In this document: one piece after another, positions 33,351-42,549 of the stretch
Numbering within the stretch: position 1 is the first letter of the stretch
Layout of the letters: each line of letters begins with the position of its first letter
Assembly (NCBI GenBank): GCA_944989445.1
Contig: CALYLW010000209.1
Coordinates: 273,001 to 337,000, forward strand
Direction: 5' to 3'
From: Ampullaceana balthica
Lineage: Eukaryota > Mollusca > Gastropoda > Lymnaeidae
Length of the DNA stretch: 64,000 nt
Program-made: the position numbers and the translations under genes
The notes under the pieces: generated by a model
What the model saw: the letters and a program-made list of their open reading frames with translations, nothing else
Told to the model about the DNA's origin: nothing
Database searches by the model: none

Positions 33351-34107
33351 GTATATGTAAATAAATCATAAAAACCAAGAAACAATTTTTTTTAAAAAAA
33401 AGAATACCCAGTGTCGTTAATGACTAATATTCAAAATAGCCTCTCCATGAACAATGATTTAACTAATGATCTTTAGAAAAATAGCAAAAAGGTGTCGGCT
33501 GAAATAGACAATTAAGGACCCGTAAAGCTTACATTTAATTGGGGACTTTTATGACAGTAGGGACAATTGGGATAACGGATCAGTTGAGAGTCGGAGAACA
33601 GAGCACGGCTTAGAGTGTAGGAGACGTTGACAGATTTGATGAGACGTTGTGGTGACGAGTGGGCATATAAGTTATTGCATCATAGATGTAATGGATAAAA
33701 GAAAAGAGAACAAATTGCACAAATTGTAGCTAGAGGATTAATATGCAAAAAGAGATAAACAGAGAGAGGCAAGGAGATGGAGACCGCGTATTTGTTTACC
33801 ACGTGTTTCTTGGTTATATACAAAAGCAGAGGCGTCACTAGGGTTGGTGTCACAGTGTCACCCTGTGTGGTAGCTCATGGTTTCAATACCTCGCGATTTA
33901 CCCCATAGACCTCCACCGAGTCTGCCTGTGACAAATAATGCGAAAATAACGAATTTACTCTTTGGTGTCACCATGTGTGACGGAGTCACCTGGTGCGGTC
34001 CTGACCTCCCGCTCCCCCCCCCCAATGCCTCGTACAAACGGCAGCGGTACAATCACTACAGAGACAATTTTGTTCGCTACAACATATTTTACTTTTTCCT
34101 TCATTAG
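33351..34107. other. Probable intron of the F-box gene
   Basis: No coding signal apart from a weak 76-codon overlapping frame. It ends with a good acceptor, TTACTTTTTCCTTCATTAG at 34107. Confidence 0.4.
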
Positions 34108-34215
34108 GTTTGTAAGACTTGGAATGAAGGCTTGAACGACCCATCACTTTGGAGAGACAGAGTCTTTCAATTTCAAGGAAGCAATGAAAGCATTCTTTAC
34201 AAGTTGGAGTCAAAT
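34108..34215 (+). CDS. F-box protein gene, second exon (partial)
   Basis: Directly after the acceptor the frame reads V-C-K-T-W-N-E-G-L-N-D-P-S-L-W-R-D-R-V-F then Q-F-Q-G-S-N-E-S. This is the classic second half of an F-box (V-C-K-x-W-x-x-x-x-x-x-P-x-L-W-R) and continues the segment at 33231. After L-E-S-N the sequence merges into the tandem satellite at about 34210, so the 3' end of this exon and the rest of the gene are not visible. The gap that follows may hide them. Confidence 0.65.
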
Positions 34216-34964
34216 GTGGTCTTAGTACGACATCATCATAGTCCTATGTTTCTAACATCTTACTTACAAACGTGGTCTTAGTACGACATCATCATAGTCC
34301 TATGTTTCTAACATCTTACTACAAATTGGTGGCCTTAATATCACTACATCATCATAGTCTATGATTCTAAACATCTTACTTACAAACTGGCTAACGGTCT
34401 TAATACTACACATCAATGGTCCTATGTTCTACATCATCTCACTTTACCAAATGGTGCGGTCTTACTTAATACTACAACATCATCATAGTCTATGTTTCTA
34501 ACATCTTTCGTCACAAATGGTCGCCTCTATATCTACACTCATCATAGTCCTATGTTACTAACATCTTACTTTACCAAACTGCTGTGGCCTCATACGACTA
34601 CATACATCATCATAGTCCTCTGTTTCATAACACATCTTACTTAAAATGGTGGCCTTACATACTACATCATCATAGTCCTATGTTTTCTTAACATCTTACT
34701 TCCAAACGGTGGTTCCGTAATACTACATCATCTAGTCCTATAGTCTAACATCTTACTGACAAATGGTGGCCTTAATACTACATCTCATAGTTTCCTATGT
34801 TTCTAACATCTTATCTTACACGGTGGCCGTTACATACTACATCATCATAGTCCTATGTTTCTAACATCTTACTTACAAATCGGTGGCTTAATACTACATC
34901 ATCATAGTCCTATGTTTCTAACATCTTACTTACAAATGTGGCCTTAATACTACTTCATCATAGT
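34205..34964 (+). repeat. 58-60 bp satellite with irregular, error-like variation
   Basis: The unit contains TACATCATCATAGTCCTATG, TTTCTAACATCTTACTTACA and AAATGGTGGCCTTAA, about 13 copies. Most differences are single-base insertions and deletions (for example CATCATCATAG versus CATCTCATAG), as in unpolished long-read sequence. The array abuts the assembly gap. Confidence 0.9.
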
Positions 34965-35376
34965 NNNNNNNNNNNNNNNNNNNNNNNNNNNNNNNNNNNN
35001 NNNNNNNNNNNNNNNNNNNNNNNNNNNNNNNNNNNNNNNNNNNNNNNNNNNNNNNNNNNNNNNNNNNNNNNNNNNNNNNNNNNNNNNNNNNNNNNNNNNN
35101 NNNNNNNNNNNNNNNNNNNNNNNNNNNNNNNNNNNNNNNNNNNNNNNNNNNNNNNNNNNNNNNNNNNNNNNNNNNNNNNNNNNNNNNNNNNNNNNNNNNN
35201 NNNNNNNNNNNNNNNNNNNNNNNNNNNNNNNNNNNNNNNNNNNNNNNNNNNNNNNNNNNNNNNNNNNNNNNNNNNNNNNNNNNNNNNNNNNNNNNNNNNN
35301 NNNNNNNNNNNNNNNNNNNNNNNNNNNNNNNNNNNNNNNNNNNNNNNNNNNNNNNNNNNNNNNNNNNNNNNNNNNN
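34965..35376. other. Assembly gap (412 N)
   Basis: A run of N separates the satellite from Helitron copy 1. It hides the last 22 bp or so of that Helitron (terminal hairpin and CTAG) and the rest of the satellite. Confidence 1.
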
Positions 35377-35399
35377 TACGCCGCTATTGATTTAGTGAC

Positions 35400-35625
35400 G
35401 GGTGAAGACTTCCTTAAAGACACCGTTGGCCAAATGGAGGGGGGGTGGGCAAACGACTGTGAGTGAATGAAAAGAAGGAACTCTGGAGAGAGCAACATAC
35501 AATTGTCATGACTGAAAACAGGTTTTGGAAGATACAGGCATATCTTTTGAACGTTTGGCCCTGTGCTTTATTTATTGTCATGGCAAAGGCTAATCTCACA
35601 GGGAATTGTCTGCGCGTAAAAAGTA
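35400..35625 (-). pseudogene. Helitron copy 1, helicase C-terminal part, frame-broken
   Basis: After the stop that closes the 580-codon helicase ORF, another frame gives R-R-Q-F-P-V-R-L-A-F-A-M-T-I-N-K-A-Q-G-Q (helicase motif V region). A further frame then gives Q-L-Y-V-A-L-S-R-V-P-S (motif VI). These belong together in Pif1-like Helitron helicases, so two frame changes separate them here. Confidence 0.75.
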
Positions 35626-35630
35626 AAATG

Positions 35631-37373
35631 CTAATTTGAATCTGATGGAGTGAGGGATATCCGGGGAATAAGGACAGTTTGCGAGGTAGCAGCTGCGATA
35701 GTTTTACACTCCAGTACGTTGAGGTGAATGCTGGTAACAGTCAGTCTAGTGCCATTACAGAGACCTCTTGCTGGCATGAGGTTTCTAAGAAGCATGACCA
35801 CTGAACCAATTTTAATTTTCAGTTTATGCGGAGGCATGCCAGTAGGGGTAAGACTGTTCAGAAATTCTTCGGGGAATGAAAGTTGATCTGCGGGATCATC
35901 TGTGACGATGGAGTCAACGCTGGTGAAAGTTACTTCGTCGGTTGGGATACGTTTCAATACTTGTTCATTCAGGTGCAGGGAGTCTTCGTTCGTGACACTT
36001 AATATAGCTCGCGTACTGAGTTGTTCCCACGTGACAGTTGAGAAGTCGAGGTCGGCATATAGTTGTTGAACGGGATCAGAATGAACAGGAAAACAATGTG
36101 AAGGTAATGTTACAGGAGTTCCATTTGTCCCGTCTCCAACATCGAGAAGCCATTTTGCGAAATGTTGTTCATCAGGAAGAGCTCTCATATTTTTCGTCAG
36201 TGTAAGTACATGCATGTGACGCCACAAAGATTGCTTGTTAATGCAACTGGCGACAGTGAGTGCTCGGGAGCAACGCATAATAACGGAAAGTATTTGTCGG
36301 AAATCTCCACCCAATAGTTTTGTTTTCCCTCCAAATGGGTGCGTCTCACATGTGAGATCACGTAACAACCTGTCAACTGCCTGGAATGCGTATGCATGTG
36401 TCATTGGCGCCTCGTCCCATATAATCAATTTGGATTGCAGAATATGTTGCGCGTGTTGCGAGTTAGGTTTGATATTGCATGTTGAAGTAGTAGTGAGCTT
36501 CAACGGTATTTTAAACACAGAATGTGCAGTACGTCCACCCGGTAACAATGTTGCTGCTATTCCTGTTGATGCAACGGTTATAGGATTGTCTCCCCTGGCT
36601 CTGATTGTATGAATCAGGGTTTTGTAGACAAAGGTTTTCCCTGTTCCTGCGGGACCATCTAAGAAGAAGCAGGTTTGTAGCGGATGGGAGTCGTTGTATG
36701 CAGCGTCCAAAACAGTGTCAGCAGCGTGCTTTTGTTCTGTGTTGAGTTTGTCGTAGTGTTCCATAGCGTGGGAGTGTTCAGCCTGAGCGTCGAAGACGGA
36801 AGATGAATGACACATTGGAAGAATATCAGTGAGGGGTAGGTGTAATTTGTGCAGGTTGAGGCCATGTGGTTGGAGCATGTCATTTATTTCTGCGAGAGCA
36901 TACATGCAAGCGGTGCGTGTGGAATATTTTCTGAGAAAGTCCTCAGAAAGGGAGAGTTTATGCGTGTCCCAAAGGTGTGGAACGTTATGTGGTTCGCCGA
37001 AGACACAGACGAAAACGAAAAGTTGTCGCAAGAACGGTGGCATTCGTATCAGAGATGCCTCTGTAAGAGTATCATGCCATATCTTGTCGTCTTTAAGAAG
37101 ACCCAATTGTTGGCACGCCTCTTTGAAAGTGTTACATTCCACGCCGTTGACAGTTCGTAGAAGGTTGAAATTTGTGACGCCTACGGAACGGGTAAGGAGA
37201 AGCCTGAGGTAATAACGTTCGGTGTCGTTAATGGCAACAACAGGCATTCTACCATTTTGTGCCTCCTCTAATTCTCTTTTGCCATTTTCCAGAGGATTGT
37301 TGGAATGTGTAATGTTGGGGAACATCAGTGTAATGTAACTCCACAGCTTCAGGATCGGTCTTGTTGAGTTCAA
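35631..37373 (-). CDS. Helitron copy 1, Pif1-like helicase ORF (580 codons)
   Basis: Superfamily 1 DNA helicase domain of a Helitron Rep/Hel protein. Walker A is G-P-A-G-T-G-K-T (residues 240-247), Walker B is I-I-W-D-E-A (317-322), and motif III is G-G-D-F-R-Q (355-360). The ORF lacks motifs V-VI, which follow in other frames. Its first 30 or so codons overlap the end of the Rep ORF in another frame. It differs from copy 2 by Asn instead of Ser at residue 68. Confidence 0.88.
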   Translation of the reverse strand: MNSTRPILKLWSYITLMFPNITHSNNPLENGKRELEEAQNGRMPVVAINDTERYYLRLLLTRSVGVTNFNLLRTVNGVECNTFKEACQQLGLLKDDKIWHDTLTEASLIRMPPFLRQLFVFVCVFGEPHNVPHLWDTHKLSLSEDFLRKYSTRTACMYALAEINDMLQPHGLNLHKLHLPLTDILPMCHSSSVFDAQAEHSHAMEHYDKLNTEQKHAADTVLDAAYNDSHPLQTCFFLDGPAGTGKTFVYKTLIHTIRARGDNPITVASTGIAATLLPGGRTAHSVFKIPLKLTTTSTCNIKPNSQHAQHILQSKLIIWDEAPMTHAYAFQAVDRLLRDLTCETHPFGGKTKLLGGDFRQILSVIMRCSRALTVASCINKQSLWRHMHVLTLTKNMRALPDEQHFAKWLLDVGDGTNGTPVTLPSHCFPVHSDPVQQLYADLDFSTVTWEQLSTRAILSVTNEDSLHLNEQVLKRIPTDEVTFTSVDSIVTDDPADQLSFPEEFLNSLTPTGMPPHKLKIKIGSVVMLLRNLMPARGLCNGTRLTVTSIHLNVLECKTIAAATSQTVLIPRISLTPSDSN

Positions 37374-38076
37374 ACCAAGCTAAGAGCATGGTGCTTTTGT
37401 TGGCCTGTATTTGTAGCGCTCGTTCTTCGTGACCCTCATGAAAGAAGACGACTTTTTGTTCTGGCAAATGAACTGGTAATCGTGTAATAACGTGCGATTT
37501 TTCTGAAAGACTGTACTCGTTCAAACGCCACATAGCCTCAGGAGGACTAACATACCAACCATCAAGGAAAGTTTGTATTTCGTCATGTTGGAAAACACCA
37601 TCGGCTGGCTCCTTCTGAAGTGCAATGGATGCAGCGTCGTGTCCTTTGTAGACATACTTATATAGATACTTGATACATTGAATGAACGCGCACACTTCAA
37701 CGTTAATGTGAGCATTGAATTTCTGAGAAAGCCAGGGATTGTAAGGTACTATCCAACGATTATCGATGTCGTATTTGGCAACAATGGCAGTTGTGCCCTG
37801 TATTCGGCGGTATATGGGGTATCCTTGTGTGTTTTCTTGTGTCTCGGCGATGAAGTCCTTTGGGGAACTTTTGGTGCACTTGCCGTCTTTCATGCAAGGT
37901 GAGTTGGCATTGAGCGTGCCACACGGACCATGTACCATGCATTTAGTGATAATTTGGAAAAGTCGAGGGTGAATTTCGGGATTTGGAAGCTCAGCGCAGA
38001 CATATTTGTCTATGTCATCTTTGGTACTTATTTTGCACTGTGAATCAAGTGTCAGTAACATATGGCAATGAGGCAA
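37249..38076 (-). CDS. Helitron copy 1, Rep region with HUH motif
   Basis: Open frame of 275 codons whose start is not an ATG (a Leu codon); the frame runs open upstream. L-P-H-C-H-M-L-L at its beginning is the HUH metal-binding motif of rolling-circle Rep nucleases, preceded in frame by A-Y-I-F-V-I-E-F-Q-K-R-G. Y-L-Y-K-Y-V-Y-K-G-H lies in the region of the catalytic tyrosines (two Tyr, Y-x3-Y). It ends W-Q-K-R-I-R-G-G-T-K-W, overlapping the helicase ORF. In an intact element this would be one protein with the ORFs on both sides. Confidence 0.85.
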   Translation of the reverse strand: MPHCHMLLTLDSQCKISTKDDIDKYVCAELPNPEIHPRLFQIITKCMVHGPCGTLNANSPCMKDGKCTKSSPKDFIAETQENTQGYPIYRRIQGTTAIVAKYDIDNRWIVPYNPWLSQKFNAHINVEVCAFIQCIKYLYKYVYKGHDAASIALQKEPADGVFQHDEIQTFLDGWYVSPPEAMWRLNEYSLSEKSHVITRLPVHLPEQKVVFFHEGHEERALQIQANKSTMLLAWFELNKTDPEAVELHYTDVPQHYTFQQSSGKWQKRIRGGTKW

Positions 38077-38114
38077 GCCTCGTTTTTGGAACTCAATGAC
38101 GAAAATGTATGCGA

Positions 38115-39491
38115 CTACATTGCCGAAAATATTCCTCTCCAGAATGTCAGGAACTCCCGAAGTTTGATATGAAAGACGCGGGCAACGACATCAGGTCTGT
38201 GTTCCGGGCGCTCATGATGGGAAATGGCGTTAGAGATTTCCGGCCAAGCAGGACTGCAGGTGAATGTTAGGAATAAGTCAGGCTTTCCACACTTGCGGAC
38301 AATTGCCATCACGTCTTGGTAGTTATGTTGCATGTACCGTGGACTGCCTTGAAACGTAGAGGGAAGAATGATCAACTGTCCAGGGCGAAGGTTATTGTCT
38401 TGTGCTTTCGCAGCGATAGCATCCATCAGTCCCCTGTATTGTTCTACGCGCAAATCTTGTTGATGGGAGCGTAGGTAATGTAAACGTGCGCCTTCTGTTC
38501 TGACATATTCGTCGACGACATATTGCTGGAAGAGTTTGCCGCTGGAATGCAAGATGCTGAATGCAGATGTCATGGCAAGCCTGTAAGCATACAATTTGAG
38601 TTGTGTGACTCGGGTTGTGTTCGCGGTTTGCTTTTCTTCAACATGGATCAATTGTATGTGCCAGCCTGGATCTCCGTAATGGAATATTAGTGGATAAACC
38701 ATGGGGTCACAGTTCATATTGAGTACAGAGATACGCTTGCAAGCATCTCCTCTTGGGTATATGCAAATATCGCGTTGTGCAGGAGGTTCCCCGTCTTCCC
38801 CTACAAAGATAGCAGCAACATCAGTTTGACAGGATGGCGCGTTATACCTTCTCATATCCAGAGTTGGATTTTCCATGAACACCATTCGTACAGCAGCAAC
38901 AGGGTTATTATGAGTGATAATTTCGTGCATTTGCATGTAGGATTTAGCGAAGGGGTTAACCTGTCGTAAAATTTTGTCTAGTTGCAATAACAACATATCA
39001 CTGCAAGCACTGTTACAATCGTTTTGCAAACGTTGAGTGGTAGCCTCAGCAGAATCGAAGATATATAGTTGACCGTATCGAGGGGGCTTGTTAGGATTGG
39101 TATACAATGGAGAGACTTGATGATAAATTTGACCGTGGATTCGGAAAGCATACGGTCCATGGACAGGTGGTTGAGCGATGTGGGCGCCCATTGATGCGAA
39201 AGCTAAAGCAGAGTTGTATTCCCTGATACGATCACAGAAATGTCGGGACAGCGGATTCTTGCCACTCAAGAGGTTTTGTAATAAAGGAGGAGTTTGGGAT
39301 AGCGGTGGCAAAGATACTTTGCCGTGACGACAACACTTAGTATAATGTCCGGATTTGTTTACCTCTGATGGCCAATGAAGAGCATTGCAAGAAGTACATA
39401 GTGCGGTAGGTAGTCCAATGTTGTGTTCCTCGATGGGAATGGCAGTGTGTTCTTGAAACGCAGCCGAAAGTTGAATGCGATTAATGTGCAT
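38115..39491 (-). CDS. Helitron copy 1, Rep N-terminal ORF (458 codons)
   Basis: Matches the Helitron helitron-like N-terminal region. A C-x2-C ... H-x-x-x-C-C zinc-binding segment (TALCTSCNALHWPS; HYTKCCRHGK) is followed by F-C-D-R-I-R-E-Y-N and P-R-Y-G-Q-L-Y-I-F-D. Later come Y-P-L-I-F-H-Y-G-D-P-G-W-H and L-P-S-T-F-Q-G-S-P-R-Y-M. Upstream the frame is open into a C2H2 finger (ECVHCKRSFKQCHLLANHMH). The ORF ends by frameshift just before the HUH segment. Residue 16 is Thr here and Pro in copy 2; a Ser in an I-L-H-S-S-G segment is Asn in copy 2. Confidence 0.85.
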   Translation of the reverse strand: MHINRIQLSAAFQEHTAIPIEEHNIGLPTALCTSCNALHWPSEVNKSGHYTKCCRHGKVSLPPLSQTPPLLQNLLSGKNPLSRHFCDRIREYNSALAFASMGAHIAQPPVHGPYAFRIHGQIYHQVSPLYTNPNKPPRYGQLYIFDSAEATTQRLQNDCNSACSDMLLLQLDKILRQVNPFAKSYMQMHEIITHNNPVAAVRMVFMENPTLDMRRYNAPSCQTDVAAIFVGEDGEPPAQRDICIYPRGDACKRISVLNMNCDPMVYPLIFHYGDPGWHIQLIHVEEKQTANTTRVTQLKLYAYRLAMTSAFSILHSSGKLFQQYVVDEYVRTEGARLHYLRSHQQDLRVEQYRGLMDAIAAKAQDNNLRPGQLIILPSTFQGSPRYMQHNYQDVMAIVRKCGKPDLFLTFTCSPAWPEISNAISHHERPEHRPDVVARVFHIKLREFLTFWRGIFSAM

Positions 39492-39499
39492 GTGGTTTG

Positions 39500-40073
39500 C
39501 GAGAAGATGGCACTGTTTGAAAGAACGTTTGCAATGTACACACTCAAAGAATATGTCATGGCTGTGTTTTTGTATGTTTGTTGAGAAGAGATGATGTTGT
39601 GAACGATTCAGTGCTGTATTGACACTGGAAGGATTTCGTCAGGGCATGTGTTTTCAAATGGTTAGTAAGATTTCTGTGTGCGTGAAACTGTCGCAAATGC
39701 TGCAAAGAAATGTTGTTGAATGTGTTTCTACATGTACATGTTTAGTTTGTAAGTGCTTCTTGAGAGTGCGAATTGTTTTGAAGCATTGCTGGCAATGGTC
39801 ACATTGCGTCATTCGTTCAGTGGAGTGTGTTTTTAAATGTGCGTTGAGATATCTCTGGAGGCGGAGGGTTTTGGAACAAATGGTGCATATAAAGTCCTCT
39901 GTGGGATGCGTTTGTTCACTTGAGTGTCTTTTTAAATGTGCGTTGAGATATCTCTGGAGTCGGAAGGTTTTGGAACAAATGGTGCATTTAAAGTCCTCTA
40001 TGGAATGCGTTTGTTCACTGGATTGTTTTTTTAAATGTGCATTGAGATTATATTTTTGTGTGAACTGTTTAGA
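39500..40073 (-). pseudogene. Helitron copy 1, C2H2 zinc-finger region, broken
   Basis: The - strand encodes several C2H2 fingers, for example F-K-C-T-I-C-S-K-T-F-R-L-Q-R-Y-L-N-A-H-L and Q-C-D-H-C-Q-Q-C-F-K-T-I-R-T-L-K-K-H-L. The first finger continues in frame from the OTU ORF, but its second Cys codon is TGA (the OTU ORF stop) and its first Cys is Tyr. Two later frame changes separate the fingers from the Rep ORF. The 155-codon + strand frame here is only its complement. Confidence 0.75.
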
Positions 40074-40691
40074 TCAAATGTTGTAATGAAATTCCGGCGT
40101 TTGTAAATGTTCATCAGTAACAGGAGAGTGGGAAGTTGAAGTCAGATCAGTGTGGAGATCACATGGATGTTTAATGTTGGTGCACTTGCCGACGTTGTCA
40201 ACAGATGACACCAGAAGGTCATCACGTGGGTTTGTGACAGGCAAGAGAACTTCATAATGGCCATGATCCAAAGGACCGCTAAATAGCAGGGATATGGAGA
40301 GACGTTGACCCGGATTGTAAACTCGAGGTGGGTCATGCGGACGTTCTCGGAAGTGAATAGTGATAGTAGCGGGAATTATTTGAGACATCGCCACAATTTC
40401 AGCCTCGCCACCATAAACGCCGGAAGTATTCGTGTACGCAGCGTATTGTCGAGCTGAGTGTATGACTGTGCTTCCGTGAGTAGGAACAACGGACAGGGCG
40501 TCGCCATAGTTATCCCAATGTTCGCAAACAAATCTTACAGCCATCTTGCGAAGTTCGAGAGCAACAGTTTCGTCGATGACATTTTTCCAGAAATATGCGA
40601 CAGATAGAAGTAAACAGTTACCTGATGCAGGAATTTCGACTACACTGAAAGACCCGTTGACTCCACGAAATATATGTGAAGCGGTAGCCAT
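40074..40691 (-). CDS. Helitron copy 1, OTU-domain ORF
   Basis: Starting at the ATG at 40691 (the frame is open a little upstream). P-A-S-G-N-C-L-L-L-S-V-A-Y-F holds the OTU catalytic Cys (C26 from this ATG). G-V-Y-G-G-E-A-E-I-V-A-M is the conserved central segment and D-H-G-H-Y-E-V-L-L-P carries the catalytic His (H145). OTU domains are cysteine proteases, often deubiquitinases, and are known companions in a branch of animal Helitrons. Residue 14 is Ser here and Phe in copy 2. Ends at the TGA described in the zinc-finger entry. Confidence 0.85.
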   Translation of the reverse strand: MATASHIFRGVNGSFSVVEIPASGNCLLLSVAYFWKNVIDETVALELRKMAVRFVCEHWDNYGDALSVVPTHGSTVIHSARQYAAYTNTSGVYGGEAEIVAMSQIIPATITIHFRERPHDPPRVYNPGQRLSISLLFSGPLDHGHYEVLLPVTNPRDDLLVSSVDNVGKCTNIKHPCDLHTDLTSTSHSPVTDEHLQTPEFHYNI

Positions 40692-41029
40692 GGTTAGGAA
40701 ACGAAGGGCAATACGAAGGGGCAAAATCAAAACAAAGCTTCTGGGACAAACGAAGAGAACAATGGAAAGACAACGTGGCTCAGACGACTGTAGAAGATAA
40801 CAAAGCGACTGAGGACACAGCTTGAGCTTGAGCGACTGAGGTACACACTCCTAAGGGCACACACTATTACGCATGCCTTGAGAGGTGGTGTTTATGTTCG
40901 CTAAGAAAGGGGGGGGGAAAGAACGGGCAAGAAAAAAAGGTGAGGGGGAGAACGGACACAAACAGTAGCACGAACAAATGGGAACAACGCGAGTGAACGT
41001 TGGGGGACCACCGAAGAATTTTTGATAAG

Positions 41030-41175
41030 TATTTCGGACATCGCCACAATATATAAACAAATATTACAGCCATGAAGCCAAGTTGGAGAGCAACAACTTC
41101 GTCCATGCACGAAATATTCGACCAATAGAAACAGACAGGTACCTGGTGAAGGAATTGATATAACATTGAACTAAG
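41030..41175 (-). pseudogene. Helitron copy 1, decayed second OTU module in the leader
   Basis: The - strand reads V-I-S-I-P-S-P-G-T-C-L-F-L-L-V-E-Y-F and, one frame over, D-E-V-V-A-L-Q-L-G-F-M-A-V. Both parallel V-V-E-I-P-A-S-G-N-C-L-L-L-S-V-A-Y-F and D-E-T-V-A-L-E-L-R-K-M-A-V of the intact OTU ORF. It lies 5' of that ORF and is frameshifted, so it is a relic of an internal duplication. Confidence 0.7.
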
Positions 41176-41261
41176 CTTTTTTCCGTGTCATGCGAAGCGG
41201 TGTTTATGTTTGCTAAGAAAGGGGGGAAAAGAACAGTCATTAGCATTTTTAAAAATAAAAA

Positions 41262-41350
41262 AAAACATATGTTGCCGCTTGGGCTTGAACCTAAGACCTT
41301 CAGCATGTCAGGCGGATGTAATAACCAATACACTACGAAATACATACACA
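41262..41350 (-). repeat. Helitron copy 1, tRNA-Val-like segment
   Basis: The - strand reads GTAGTGTATTGGTTATTAC (A-box region), CGCCTGACATGC (anticodon stem-loop, anticodon GAC) and GGTTCAAGCCC (B-box), the order and spacing of a tRNA-Val. Mismatches in the stems make it a captured tRNA-derived piece and not a working tRNA gene. Confidence 0.6.
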
Positions 41351-41547
41351 CTGAGCAGGAACATCAAAAGTGAATGTAAAAAACATTGTTGCTCTCAAGA
41401 CATGCCCCACTCCACCGCTACCTTCGCTTGCCAAACGTTAACTGTGTTTAGTTGACCCGAGCGAGGGTCATTCGTCATGCTCGGTTGCACATATTTTTGC
41501 AGCTTACTTGCCTGGCATGGTCCCATGAAGAGAATTATATATATAGA

Positions 41548-42549
41548 TAGCTTTGATAGTATTAATGAAAATTGCACCATTTTTGTTCAGTTGTTTTAAT
41601 CATGATAGAAATACAATACTATGATGTGTATAAATTTTCAAAAAAAATTAATAAAAGCGATAAAATTTATTTACCTTTGACGATGTTCACATTAATCAAA
41701 GTTTTCTAAAGTTCAGCATAAAAATTAAGTCATCAATAACAGTAGTTTGTGTTGCAGTGCCGATGAAAAACATATGTTAATATACGTTTGATACAATAAT
41801 ATAAAACTTGATAAATAAGACTTGTACTTTCTGACCCAATTTAATGCATATGTCTTCTGCACAAGTCACTCGTGTTGATGGTACAAACAATAAAATTATT
41901 ATAGTAGCATGTATTTTAGGCTTCCCATAAATTTGTTTATAATTTATTTTATATCTGTCGGAGGCTGAAAATGTTTTCTTAATAATAATAATCACCAAAA
42001 AAAAGTATTAAAATTATTCTAGTGAGAAGTCAAGTCGTATCTTCTTTACGCCTGAAAAAAAACAAAGTTTATTTACTACAAACACATACGTTGTTCTTGT
42101 ATGAATTCTTTCCAATAAAGTAGTAAATGTTTATGTCTAAAGTTTTGTTTACTTGTAACAACAATTTCAACAGTAAATGACTCCTTCAGATCCTTCGTTA
42201 CCGAAATAGAGAAGAAAACATTTAGAAATGCATTGTTTATGATTTAAAGTCGATGAATTAAATCATTATTTTCATTGCTATTTGCACAATTATGTCATAC
42301 ATTTTTTAATGGTGTAATTAGTAATATAGTGTGAATGTCTTAAATTGAATTCATTCATAAATACATAAATATAGTAGGGCAATAACCGTTCTTATCTACG
42401 GGGTAAGCATACAAAATATAACACTATTACCCGAAGTATGTGCTATGCTAACGAATTATTTTAAAAATTACCCCAACATTATTATTTTAAAAAAGTAAGT
42501 TTCACCATTTGTTTGTCCTTAGGTAGCTTGTCATAAGATTCATTTGTTC
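41548..42549. other. No gene recognised
   Basis: Unique-looking AT-rich flank of Helitron copy 1. It differs from the flank of copy 2, which supports independent insertion. Confidence 0.5.

Larger units (their letters stand above)
35377..41547 (-). mobile_element. Helitron copy 1 (OTU-type), 3' end in gap
   Basis: Collinear with copy 2 (45224-51417) at an offset of 9869-9870 bp, with only about five substitutions noticed and one poly-G length change over 6.17 kb. The 5' end is intact: on the - strand it starts TCTATATATATAATTCTC at 41547, preceded by A. The 3' end is cut by the gap inside the terminal hairpin. Gene order on the - strand: leader with a tRNA-Val-like segment and decayed OTU copy, OTU ORF, broken C2H2 region, Rep N part, Rep HUH part, Pif1-type helicase. 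Confidence 0.93.

Noticed and set aside
34938..35498. Long open frames across the gap
   Set aside because: They consist of undefined N bases; only the last part (helicase C-terminal frames) has meaning.
36235..37212. Forward open frames of 103-127 codons inside the Helitrons
   Set aside because: Antisense shadows of the helicase and Rep ORFs; present identically at both copies for that reason.
39619..40086. 155-codon forward frame with Cys repeats
   Set aside because: Complement of the C2H2 zinc-finger region on the - strand; the finger pattern is convincing only on that strand.
41262..41350. Functional tRNA-Val gene
   Set aside because: The boxes are recognisable but stem pairing looks imperfect and it lies in a mobile element in both copies.
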